Shown here: positions 35,662 through 43,394 of the stretch, piece by piece
How the letters are laid out: the number at the start of each line of letters is the position of its first letter
Position numbering within the stretch: position 1 is the stretch's first letter
Assembly (NCBI RefSeq): GCF_019218885.1
Contig: NZ_JAHUWT010000005.1
Location: 310,001 to 374,000, forward strand
DNA from: Bordetella sp. BOR01
GTDB taxonomy: Bacteria; Pseudomonadota; Gammaproteobacteria; Burkholderiales; Burkholderiaceae_B
DNA length: 64,000 nucleotides
Direction: 5' to 3'
Notes under the pieces: model-generated
What the model saw: the letters and a program-made list of their open reading frames with translations, nothing else
The model's database searches: none
Told to the model about the DNA's origin: nothing
Made by a program: the position numbers and the translations under genes

Positions 35662-37137
35662 ATGCCCAAGTTCGTATTCTTGTGGACGGATATCGCGCTG
35701 TTCCTGCTGGTGGCAGCGGTACTGGGCTACATCTGGCGCGTGCGCGCAAGCCCCACCTTGCGCGTCACCTGGGGCCGGGTGGGCCGCGATGCGCCGGCCA
35801 TGTGTTCGGCCGTCGTGCTGGCCGCGTTCGTGGCGGTGGGGCTGCTGGATTCGATCCACTTCCGGCCGCAATTGCCGCCCGCGCCTGGCGCGGCGGCCGA
35901 CGCGCCGCCCATCTATGCCCCGGCGGTTCAGTCGGCCCTGGACAGCCTGCTGGCCGGCTCGGTGCTGGCCAGCCCCGAGAAAACCTATTCCGCGCCATTG
36001 GCCGCGCGCCAGTTCACCAAGGAAACCGAGCTCATCGAGGGCCATCCCGTGCGCGATTTTCCCCGCTTGCGCAGCGGCGGCGCCCATCTGGATGAGCCCG
36101 ACACCCAATTGCTGGGCGACGTGTTGCAGCGCCTGGCCTGGGGGCTGGCCGGCGGTGCCGCCGCCGCGCTGGCGGGCGGGGTGCTGCTGTGCGCCGCGCA
36201 GGCGCGCGCGCGCGGCGGCTGGCGGCGCGCGCTGTCAGATGTGGCGCGCAGGCGTACCGATGTGCCCTGGCGCGCCATATGGATTACCTATGCCTTGCTG
36301 TGCCTGACCGTGGGGGCGGTGGCCGGCCTGGCCAGCGGCTACCACGTGTTCGGCACCGACCGCACCGGCAACGATGTCCTGTGGCAAGCCCTGAAAAGCG
36401 TGCGCACGGCGCTGGTCATCGGCAGCCTGACCACCGTGGCCATGCTGCCGCCGGCCATCGGCTTCGGCATCGCGGCCGGCTATTTCAAGGGCAGGGTCGA
36501 CGACGCCATCCAGTACCTGTACACCACGCTTACCTCGATTCCCGGCGTGCTGCTGGTGGCGGCCTGCGCGCTGATGATGCAGGTGTATATCGACACCCAT
36601 CCAGACCTGTTCGACACGTCGGCCGCGCGCGCCGACTTGCGCTTGTTCCTGCTGTGCATGATCCTGGGCCTGACCGGCTGGTCCGGCCTGTGCCGGTTGC
36701 TGCGCGCCGAAACCCTGAAACTGCGCGAGCTCGAATACGTGCAAGCCGCGCGCGCCTTCGGCGTATCGAACTGGCACATCATGCGCCGCCACTTGCTGCC
36801 CAATGTGATGCACATCGTGCTGATTACCGCCGTGCTGGAATTTTCCGGGCTGGTGCTCTACGAGGCGGTGCTGTCCTATCTGGGCATTGGCGTCGATCCC
36901 AGCATGAATTCGTTCGGCTCCATGATCGACAGCGCACGCCTGGAAATGTCGCGCGACCCGATGGTGTGGTGGAACCTGCTGACCGCCTTCGTGTTCATGC
37001 TGGCCCTGGTGCTGGCGGCCAACCTGTTTGCCGACGCGGTGCGCGAGGCCTTCGATCCGCGTGCGCGTCACTACCGGCCCGGCCGGCTGGCCGAAGGCGT
37101 GGCGCCTGCCACGGCCGAGACCGGAGCCCCGCGATGA
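35662..37137 (+). CDS. Peptide ABC transporter permease, DppC/YejE type with long N-terminal extension
   Basis: The second permease, 491 residues against about 300 for ordinary DppC. The C-terminal 300 residues hold the permease domain, with YHVFGTDRTGNDVLWQALKSV and the coupling loop EYVQAARAFGVSNWHIMRRHLLPNV. The first 190 residues add two helices, a proline/alanine-rich stretch and an extra-membrane segment (TYSAPLAARQFTKETELIEG), seemingly exported between helices; this insertion could contact the doubly anchored binding protein. Its stop overlaps the ATPase start as ATGA (37134-37137). Confidence 0.92.
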   Translation: MPKFVFLWTDIALFLLVAAVLGYIWRVRASPTLRVTWGRVGRDAPAMCSAVVLAAFVAVGLLDSIHFRPQLPPAPGAAADAPPIYAPAVQSALDSLLAGSVLASPEKTYSAPLAARQFTKETELIEGHPVRDFPRLRSGGAHLDEPDTQLLGDVLQRLAWGLAGGAAAALAGGVLLCAAQARARGGWRRALSDVARRRTDVPWRAIWITYALLCLTVGAVAGLASGYHVFGTDRTGNDVLWQALKSVRTALVIGSLTTVAMLPPAIGFGIAAGYFKGRVDDAIQYLYTTLTSIPGVLLVAACALMMQVYIDTHPDLFDTSAARADLRLFLLCMILGLTGWSGLCRLLRAETLKLRELEYVQAARAFGVSNWHIMRRHLLPNVMHIVLITAVLEFSGLVLYEAVLSYLGIGVDPSMNSFGSMIDSARLEMSRDPMVWWNLLTAFVFMLALVLAANLFADAVREAFDPRARHYRPGRLAEGVAPATAETGAPR

Positions 37138-38831
37138 GCCGCTCCGATCATGCGCTGTTAAGGGTGGATGGCCTGGATGTGGCCATTGCCGGCGATACCG
37201 GCCTGACCCACGCGGTCAAGCGCCTGCAACTGGCCATCGAGCGCGGCGAAACCTTCGCGCTGGTGGGCGAGTCGGGCTGCGGCAAGAGCATGACGGCCCT
37301 GGCCTTGCTGCGCTTGCTGCCCGACGCCGGCCGCATCGTGGGCGGCCAGATCGCGCTGGACGGCCAGGACTTGAACCTGTTGCCCGAAAGCGCGATGCGC
37401 GGCGTGCGCGGCGGCCGTATCGGCATCATCTTCCAGGAACCTGCCACCAGCCTCAATCCGGTCATGCGGGTGGGCGCCCAGATCCTGGAAACCCTGACCG
37501 CGCATACCCCGCTGCGCGGCGCCGCCGCGCGTGCGCGGGCCATCGACTGGCTGCGCCGCGTGGGCATACCCGAGCCCGAGCGGCGCATCGACGACTATCC
37601 ATTCCAGTTTTCGGGCGGCCAGAAGCAGCGGGTCATGATCGCCATCGCGCTGGCCGCCGAACCGGCCTTGCTGATCGCCGACGAGCCCACCACCGCGCTG
37701 GATGTGACGGTGCAGGCGCAGGTGCTGGACCTGCTGGCCGATATCCAGCGCGAGATGGGCATGGCTATCTTGCTGATCACCCACGACCTGGCCGTGGTGC
37801 GCAACGTGGCCAGGCATGTGGCCTTGATGCGCGGCGGCGAAATCGTGGAAAGCGCGCCGGCCGATGTGTTTTTCGAAACGCCGCGCCATCCCTATGCGCG
37901 CCAGTTGTTCGACGCCATTCCCACCTACGGGAAGCGTGGCCGGCCCTTGGCTGGCGGCCAGGCCGCGGCGGCGGCGGCGGCCGCTCCGGCTGCGGCGCCG
38001 GTCGTGCCCGTGCCGCCAGGCGAAGTCGTGCTGGACGTACAGGATTTGCTGGTTCACTACCCGGTGCGCAAGGGCCTGCTGCGGCGCATCGATTCATGGG
38101 TGCAGGCCGTCAACGGCGTGACTTTTTCCTTGCGCGCGGGCGAGACACTGGCCTTGCTGGGTGAATCGGGCTGCGGCAAGACCACCACCGGCAAGGCCCT
38201 GCTGCGGCTGGTAGAGGGCGCCAAGGTGCGGGGGCGCGCGCAACTGCATGGCCAAGACTTGCTGGGTGCCGGCCGCCGTGAATTGCGCCGCCTTCGGCAA
38301 GATATCCAGATCGTGTTCCAGGATCCGTACGCGTCGCTGAATCCCCGCATGCGGGTGGGCGACATCCTGGACGAAGGCATCGCCTCGCTGCGGCCCGACC
38401 TGGGCGAAGCCGCCAGGCGCGATCGCACCCGCTACCTGCTGCAGCGGGTCGGCCTGCCCGAAGACACCATCAGCCGCTATCCGCATGAGTTTTCCGGCGG
38501 CCAGCGCCAGCGCATTGCCATTGCGCGCGCCCTGGCAGTAGAGCCCAAGGTGTTGGTGTGCGACGAGCCCACCTCGGCGCTGGACGTATCCGTGCAGGCA
38601 CAGATTCTCGACCTGCTGCGTGAGCTGCAGGCCGAACTGGGTATTGCGTATCTGTTCATCACGCACAATTTCGGCGTGGTGGAATACCTGGCAGATCGCA
38701 TCGCGATCATGCACGACGGGCGTATTGTCGAAGATGGCGAGGCCGATGCCGTGCTGCATGCGCCGCGGCACGAAATGACCCGCCGCCTGCTGGCGGCGGT
38801 ACCCCGGCTGGCGTTCGGGCCGGTGCGCTGA
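37134..38831 (+). CDS. Peptide ABC transporter dual ATPase, YejF type
   Basis: A 565-residue protein with two complete nucleotide-binding domains, fusing the DppD and DppF roles. Domain 1: Walker A GESGCGKS (residues 45-52), signature FSGGQKQRV near 160, Walker B LLIADEPTTALD near 182. A linker rich in alanine (about 285-300) follows. Domain 2: GESGCGKTT near 343, FSGGQRQRIAIARALA and VLVCDEPTSALD. The true start is the ATG at 37134, overlapping the permease stop. Fused ATPases of this kind go with YejABEF-type importers; substrate unknown. Confidence 0.95.
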   Translation: MSRSDHALLRVDGLDVAIAGDTGLTHAVKRLQLAIERGETFALVGESGCGKSMTALALLRLLPDAGRIVGGQIALDGQDLNLLPESAMRGVRGGRIGIIFQEPATSLNPVMRVGAQILETLTAHTPLRGAAARARAIDWLRRVGIPEPERRIDDYPFQFSGGQKQRVMIAIALAAEPALLIADEPTTALDVTVQAQVLDLLADIQREMGMAILLITHDLAVVRNVARHVALMRGGEIVESAPADVFFETPRHPYARQLFDAIPTYGKRGRPLAGGQAAAAAAAAPAAAPVVPVPPGEVVLDVQDLLVHYPVRKGLLRRIDSWVQAVNGVTFSLRAGETLALLGESGCGKTTTGKALLRLVEGAKVRGRAQLHGQDLLGAGRRELRRLRQDIQIVFQDPYASLNPRMRVGDILDEGIASLRPDLGEAARRDRTRYLLQRVGLPEDTISRYPHEFSGGQRQRIAIARALAVEPKVLVCDEPTSALDVSVQAQILDLLRELQAELGIAYLFITHNFGVVEYLADRIAIMHDGRIVEDGEADAVLHAPRHEMTRRLLAAVPRLAFGPVR

Positions 38832-38848
38832 GCTGCCTCGGCGCACCG
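38821..38848. terminator. Hairpin at the end of the ABC transporter operon
   Basis: CGGTGCGC (38821-38828) pairs with GCGCACCG (38841-38848) around a 12-base loop that includes the ATPase stop codon. It separates the convergent ABC and MarR genes. No T-tract follows, so intrinsic termination is uncertain. Confidence 0.4.
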
Positions 38849-38854
38849 CCAGGC

Positions 38855-39400
38855 TCAATCGTCCAGCCCTTGCACGTGACGGGTTTCCAGCCATACCCGA
38901 GTGTCGTGCCGCAAGGCCTTCAGGCATTGGGCCAGGAAACTATGCACGGTCTCCAATTGCGACGTGTCGAAGTTGCGCGACAACAGCGTGACTTCGCGCG
39001 CGATGGCATGGCGTTCAACCAGCAGTGCACGGCACTGCTCATCGACCGGCCGGATCACGATGATTCGGCGGTCCAGCGGATGGCGGCCGCGCTCGACATA
39101 GCCGGCTGCTTCCAGCCGGTTGATGAGCGCGGTGGCGCCGCCCGGGCTGATGCCCATCAATTGCGCCAGCTGGCCGGTGGGCAAAGAGTCGAACTCGAGT
39201 ACCAAGTCCAGCGCCTTGAGGTCGACCAGCGCAATTCCCATCTTTTCGGACAAGGCGGCCTGGCAGGCTGCCGTGTAGGCAGCGAATTGCCGCCCGAGCA
39301 TCAGTGCGATGTCATCTATCATGCCAGGCCGCGTCTCATCGCTTTCGGAAACTGATGCAGGAGGGCGGCGAAGGTGCATCGCAGAATCCAGGTGCAACAT
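38855..39400 (-). CDS. MarR-family transcriptional regulator
   Basis: A 181-residue winged-helix regulator. The DNA-binding core reads LPTGQLAQLMGISPGGATALINRLEAAGYVERGRHPLDRRIIVI, with the wing Asp-Arg-Arg typical of MarR. I use the ATG at 39400 (MLHLDSAMHLRR), with a GGAG nine bases upstream; the frame runs to 39442 and a shorter start at 39322 (MIDDIALMLG) is also possible. It is 31 bp downstream of the glycine-rich lipoprotein gene on the same strand, so it may be co-transcribed with the TpsB/lipoprotein pair and could regulate it. The ligand is unknown. Confidence 0.87.
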   Translation of the reverse strand: MLHLDSAMHLRRPPASVSESDETRPGMIDDIALMLGRQFAAYTAACQAALSEKMGIALVDLKALDLVLEFDSLPTGQLAQLMGISPGGATALINRLEAAGYVERGRHPLDRRIIVIRPVDEQCRALLVERHAIAREVTLLSRNFDTSQLETVHSFLAQCLKALRHDTRVWLETRHVQGLDD

Positions 39401-39431
39401 GGGTTCACGCTCCGTTGTCCGCCTATCGGGT

Positions 39432-40964
39432 TTACTTGGCAACGCCGCCCAGGCCGCCGGTCAGGCCGCCCAGCAAGCCACCGAGCAGGCCGCCATTGGC
39501 GCCACCGGTGCTGCCGCCGCCCGAGCCACCGCCCGCGCCCGCACCGCCCAGTCCGCCTGTCAGGCCGGTAAGCAGGCCCGTGACAGGAGCGAGCGGGCCG
39601 CCGGCGCTATTGTCGGCACCACCGCCCAGCCCGCCGGTCACGCCGGCCAGCAAGCCCGTCACCGGGGCCAGCAGGCCGCCGTTGGCGCCACCGCTGCCGC
39701 CATTGCCCGAGCCGCCGCCGCCCAAGCCGCCCGTCAGGCCGTTGACCAGGCCCGTTACCGGGGCCAGCAGGCCGCCATTGGCACCGGTTCCGCCACCCAG
39801 GCCACCCAGCAAGCCGGTTACGGGAGACAGCAGGCCGCCTTCGCCACCCGTGCCGCCCAGGCCGCCCAGGCCGCCCAAGCCGCCGGTCAGCGACGCGACC
39901 GCCGCCGTGGCGCTACCCAGCGTGGCGCCCAACGGATTCGGGTTGCCGGAAGTGGCATGCACGACACCCCCCAGGCTGGCAACCGCGTTGCCCAGGTTGC
40001 TGAGCACGCCGTTGAGCGGGGTGCCATCGGGCAATTGGCCGTTCACGCCGGCCAGCGTGCCGCCGACGCTGGTCAGCAGGCCGGCAACGGGCGCGCCCAG
40101 GCCGGTGGCCGCGCCGACTTGCTGCGTCAGGTTGGTAACCTGGCCCGCGACCGGGCTGACCACGCCGTCCAGGCTCTTGCCCACGCCGCCCAGAGCGGGA
40201 TTCAGGCCCAGCGGCAGTACGTTGTCCACGGTCGAGCCCACGTTGGCCAGGGTCGGCTCCAGGATGGGCTGGGTGTTGCCCCCACCCAGGCCAGCGGTCA
40301 GGCCGCCCAGTACGCCAGTCACCGGATTGAGCAGGCCGCCTTCGCCGCCCAACGCACCGGTCAGCGCGCCAACCGCATTGGTGGCATTGCCCAGCACGGT
40401 GGTCAAGGGTTGGGGATTGTCGGGGTTGGCGTTGAGCAGGCCGCCCGCGCTGGCGACCGTGTCGCCCAGGCCGCTGACCAGGCCGCCGACGCCGGTACCC
40501 AGGCCGCCGGGCAGGCCGGTGCCCGACACGGTGTCGCCCAGATTGCTGACCGCGCCGCCGACTTGCGTCAACACGCCGTCAACCGGCGCACCCAGGCCGG
40601 TAGCCGCGCCAACTTGTTGAGTCAGGCCCGTGGCCGTGTCGACTACCGGCGCCAGGGTCGGGTCGAGCGCCTTGCCGATGCCGCCCAGCGCGCCGCCCAG
40701 GTCCAGCGGCGCCACGTTGTCGACTGCCGAGCCCGTATTGCCCAGCGTGGTTTCAAGCAGGCCAGCCGGCAGGGGCGACGGCGGCGGGTTGTTGTCGCCG
40801 CCACCGCCACCGCCACCGCCGGGATTGCCGCCAGGGTTATTCGAGGCGTGCTTGGAACCACCGCCGCCGCCGCAAGCGGCAAGGGCCGCGGCCAGCGCGG
40901 CCGTGACGGCCGTTCTGACCAGGACGCGTTGAACGCGACGTACATTGGAATAATTCGCAGCCAT
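39432..40964 (-). CDS. Glycine-rich repetitive lipoprotein (annotated in relatives as collagen-like)
   Basis: A 510-residue surface or periplasmic lipoprotein with a signal peptide and lipobox LAAC (Cys31), then a Gly/Asn/Pro linker (32-66). Two long units follow: about 73-230 and 238-390, each with VDNV.PL, a GK.LD segment and the shared block LTQQVGAATGLGAPV. A short repeat of the form GGLLxPVTGLLxGLTGGLGG occurs near 209, 376, 397, 429 and 455, with a degenerate copy near 491. It lacks regular G-X-Y triplets, so it is not true collagen; the spacing suggests an extended beta-rich or fibrous fold (inference). AGGAG lies eight bases before the ATG. It is directly downstream of a TpsB gene. 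Confidence 0.85.
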   Translation of the reverse strand: MAANYSNVRRVQRVLVRTAVTAALAAALAACGGGGGSKHASNNPGGNPGGGGGGGGDNNPPPSPLPAGLLETTLGNTGSAVDNVAPLDLGGALGGIGKALDPTLAPVVDTATGLTQQVGAATGLGAPVDGVLTQVGGAVSNLGDTVSGTGLPGGLGTGVGGLVSGLGDTVASAGGLLNANPDNPQPLTTVLGNATNAVGALTGALGGEGGLLNPVTGVLGGLTAGLGGGNTQPILEPTLANVGSTVDNVLPLGLNPALGGVGKSLDGVVSPVAGQVTNLTQQVGAATGLGAPVAGLLTSVGGTLAGVNGQLPDGTPLNGVLSNLGNAVASLGGVVHATSGNPNPLGATLGSATAAVASLTGGLGGLGGLGGTGGEGGLLSPVTGLLGGLGGGTGANGGLLAPVTGLVNGLTGGLGGGGSGNGGSGGANGGLLAPVTGLLAGVTGGLGGGADNSAGGPLAPVTGLLTGLTGGLGGAGAGGGSGGGSTGGANGGLLGGLLGGLTGGLGGVAK

Positions 40965-41179
40965 GATTGCACTCCTGTGGGGGACGAGTCGGCGTCATAT
41001 GCGCCGGTTATGCCCCTTGAAGCACAATCCATGCCAACTTTTTGAAGCACCTGGAAACCGCTGGAAAATAAGCCGCTTCTTTATGAATTTTGTTTTATAA
41101 ATCAGTGCCTGAAAGCAAAGTTGAGGACTTTCCGTTAACGGGAAGATCTTAAATTTGGGACGTTGCCCATCGTGCGAAT

Positions 41180-41230
41180 GTTACGGTTTCATGGGTATCA
41201 GCGTTACGTTACGGGCGATGTTACGTAACG
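41180..41230. repeat. Cluster of GTTACG hexamers
   Basis: GTTACG occurs at 41180, 41203, 41208 and 41220, the last continuing as a palindrome GTTACGTAAC. The cluster lies between the TpsB stop and the lipoprotein start, so it may be part of a regulatory site for the lipoprotein gene, or a relic of local duplication. Confidence 0.5.
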
Positions 41231-41250
41231 TTGCGGCGGCCTCGCGCAAC

Positions 41251-42969
41251 TTAGAACAAGTCGTAGAACAGTGAATAGTTGGCGTTGAAGCGCAGGTCGC
41301 GGTTGCCGTCGTCGACGGTGCGCGAACCCACGGGCTTGGCCACATTCACGTCGAACAAGTAGAACTTGTCGTCCGTGAAGCGCATGCCCAGACCCACCGA
41401 GGAAAGGTGTCCCGGATTATTGTCCTGCACAGTCCGGTTGTTGTACCAGGTGCGCGCATAGTCGACGATGGCATATGGCTGCACGCTGTTCAGGTATTTC
41501 CAGCCGACGCCGAATCTGCGGTTGATCTCGGCCGACACGCCCACACCCTTGTCGCCGCTTTTTTCGCCTTGCGGATAGCCCATCCCGAAGCGCCAACTGC
41601 CGTACGAAACCTGTTCGGAACTGGGCAGCACATCGTCGGTGTATTGCCCGGCGCCGCTGAGCACCAGCCCGAACTGCGCGGGCAGGGAAAAAGTCTGCCG
41701 CAAGTCCAGGTTGTAGCGGGTGAAATTCAGGCTGACGTCGGGTACGCCCGTGTAGCCGTAGTTGGTGTCGACCGTCTTGTCCGCGCCCGCGGCGTTGAAA
41801 CCCTGCGAGACACCCAGGCCGATTTCGGTGGAACGGCTGGGCAGCACGTCGCGATAGCGCAATTCGGCTGTCGCCGCGCGCACATCCACGTCTTGTTGCA
41901 GCCAGTAGTTGTTGCTGCGCCCTTCATAGCGGTCTTTGGCATTGACGGCATATACGCCCGCCGTGGCCGTCAGCGAGCGCCGGTTGTTCAGCAGCAGCGG
42001 GTAGCTCAGGCCCACGGCCACGCGGTTATTGGTGACTTCGCGGTCATAGCCCAGGCGCTCGACCGCATCGTCCTGGGGCCGTGACTGGTAATGGTGGGCA
42101 TCGACATGCAGTGCCAGACCGTCCGAGCCCAGCGGCACGGTGATCTCGGCGGCGATATAGCGCACGTCGTCGCTGTTCAGGGGAATGCTGCTGGTCAGCT
42201 TCACCTGTTCGCCCAGGGGCGTCAGGCTGTTGCTGGCCACGTTCACCAATGGCTGCATGCCAGTGCCCAGGTCGGCCACGCCGCCATTGGCCGTGACCGG
42301 ACGCCGCGTGGCAGCCAGCACCAGTTCCGTGGCGCCATCGGCGCGGCGCGGCAAATCCAGGCTGGGCTGGAACTGTACGCCCGGCACGGTGCGCATCAGG
42401 TTCAACACGCGTTCCAGGGTCGGCTGCGTCAGCGGCTTTTCTTCGGTCAGCGGGGCGGCCAGGCTTTCCAGGCGGTCGCGGGCGTTGCCGATATCGCCAT
42501 CGATCCGTACGTTGCCGATGTAACCCTCGACCACGGTGACGGCGACCAGCCCGTTGGCGAACGACTGGTTCTGCAGCAGCGCGAACGACAGCGGGTAGCC
42601 ACGATCACGGTACAGCGCCGTGATCTTGTTCACTTCGGCCGCCAATTCGCCGACCGTGGTTTCCTTGCCTGCCAGCGGCGCCAGCAGGGCCGACACCTCG
42701 TCAAAGGGCAGCGTGCGCACGCCCGACACATCGAAGTTTCGCGGCACGATGCGCTGTGCCAGGCGTGCCTGAACGGCCTGCTGCTCGGGCGTGGGCGCCT
42801 GCAAGGTCGGTTGTGGCTGCGGGGCGCCTGTGTTGGCGGGCGTCTGGATGCGGGGCAGGGCGTCCACCGGGTTGCCGCGTAACGGCCCTTCGGCCCGACT
42901 GCTGGGCGCAGCCAGGGCGGCCAGCAGCGAAAAAGAGACGAAAACACCGGTGCGCAGGGAAACTGTCAT
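41251..42969 (-). CDS. TpsB/FhaC-family outer-membrane two-partner-secretion transporter
   Basis: A 572-residue Omp85-superfamily transporter of FhaC/ShlB type and length. The signal peptide is residues 1-26 (ending SSRA). A Q/P-rich linker (about 45-75) precedes POTRA domains (about 75-235), including FDVSGVRTLPFDEV, LYRDRGYPLSFALL and VVEGYIGNVRIDG. A 16-strand barrel follows and ends SLFYDLF. TpsB proteins export a large partner (TpsA) across the outer membrane. No TpsA with a filamentous N-terminal domain is in the window; the next gene is a repetitive lipoprotein. The start ATG at 42969 opens onto an AT-rich region. Confidence 0.92.
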   Translation of the reverse strand: MTVSLRTGVFVSFSLLAALAAPSSRAEGPLRGNPVDALPRIQTPANTGAPQPQPTLQAPTPEQQAVQARLAQRIVPRNFDVSGVRTLPFDEVSALLAPLAGKETTVGELAAEVNKITALYRDRGYPLSFALLQNQSFANGLVAVTVVEGYIGNVRIDGDIGNARDRLESLAAPLTEEKPLTQPTLERVLNLMRTVPGVQFQPSLDLPRRADGATELVLAATRRPVTANGGVADLGTGMQPLVNVASNSLTPLGEQVKLTSSIPLNSDDVRYIAAEITVPLGSDGLALHVDAHHYQSRPQDDAVERLGYDREVTNNRVAVGLSYPLLLNNRRSLTATAGVYAVNAKDRYEGRSNNYWLQQDVDVRAATAELRYRDVLPSRSTEIGLGVSQGFNAAGADKTVDTNYGYTGVPDVSLNFTRYNLDLRQTFSLPAQFGLVLSGAGQYTDDVLPSSEQVSYGSWRFGMGYPQGEKSGDKGVGVSAEINRRFGVGWKYLNSVQPYAIVDYARTWYNNRTVQDNNPGHLSSVGLGMRFTDDKFYLFDVNVAKPVGSRTVDDGNRDLRFNANYSLFYDLF

Positions 42970-43289
42970 AGGCCGCTATCAGCAGAGTGTGGCGCCCGCG
43001 TAACAGTGCCGGTGTCCGCCAAATGAAACAAAATAAATACTAAAAGTTCTTTATGTTGCCATACGGCTAAATATTTGCGGCTAGTGTAGTAATAAAAATA
43101 TACAAAAACTAGACATCCATATAGTTCATATGCGCAAATTTTGCCGAAATGTAACGTTTATGCTGCATTTTGTTGGTGTTTTTAGTCACTATGTGGACTT
43201 ATTGTGCAGATAAGTTAGGATAGTCGGAAATATAAAAATAAATTACGTAATAACCCTAATGCTATTTTGTTGTTATTAGTTGAGACTAT

Positions 43290-43306
43290 TTTGCACGTTG
43301 TGCAAA
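43290..43306. promoter_or_regulatory. Perfect inverted repeat upstream of the MHYT/Tad transcription unit
   Basis: TTTGCAC-GTT-GTGCAAA has 7-bp perfect arms. It ends four bases before a possible -35, so its centre would sit near -47 of the predicted start, a common activator position. The protein that binds it is unknown. Confidence 0.55.
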
Positions 43307-43310
43307 CAAT

Positions 43311-43338
43311 TTGATTGAGTTGGTTTCCTGACTATTTT
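43311..43338 (+). promoter_or_regulatory. Candidate sigma-70 promoter for the MHYT gene
   Basis: TTGATT (43311-43316), a 16-bp spacer and TATTTT (43333-43338) give a fair -35/-10 pair reading toward the ATG at 43395, about 50 bases downstream. The inverted repeat just upstream suggests activation. Confidence 0.4.
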
Positions 43339-43394
43339 TATGAGACTGCGATCGCGGGGCTCCTTGCCAGCGTAGCTGTTGAGCGGAAGCGTTC

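Larger units (their letters stand above)
42970..43394. other. AT-rich intergenic island (425 bp, no gene)
   Basis: No plausible coding region exists here. Counting 43021-43320 gives 90 G+C in 300 bases (30%), in a window that is otherwise mostly GC-rich coding sequence. It separates the divergent TpsB and MHYT/Tad units and must hold both promoters. It contains a 17-bp inverted repeat at 43290-43306 and a candidate promoter at 43311-43338. Such composition is typical of H-NS-type (xenogeneic silencer) targets. Confidence 0.85.

Noticed and set aside
36189-37133. N-terminal 315 codons of the open frame that ends as the dual ATPase
   Set aside because: They overlap the permease in another frame; the ATPase domain starts at the coupled ATG at 37134.
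39700-40900. Regular GCC-rich repeats as a CRISPR array
   Set aside because: The repeats are coding, vary in length and sequence, and have no unique spacers or cas genes nearby.
39304-41045. Long plus-strand proline-rich or alanine-rich frames opposite the lipoprotein
   Set aside because: They are translations of the complementary strand of GGC repeats. The minus-strand frame has a signal peptide, lipobox and ribosome-binding site.
43021-43320. AT-rich island as a replication origin or prophage remnant
   Set aside because: It has no DnaA-box cluster, dnaA or parAB neighbours, integrase or tRNA attachment site.
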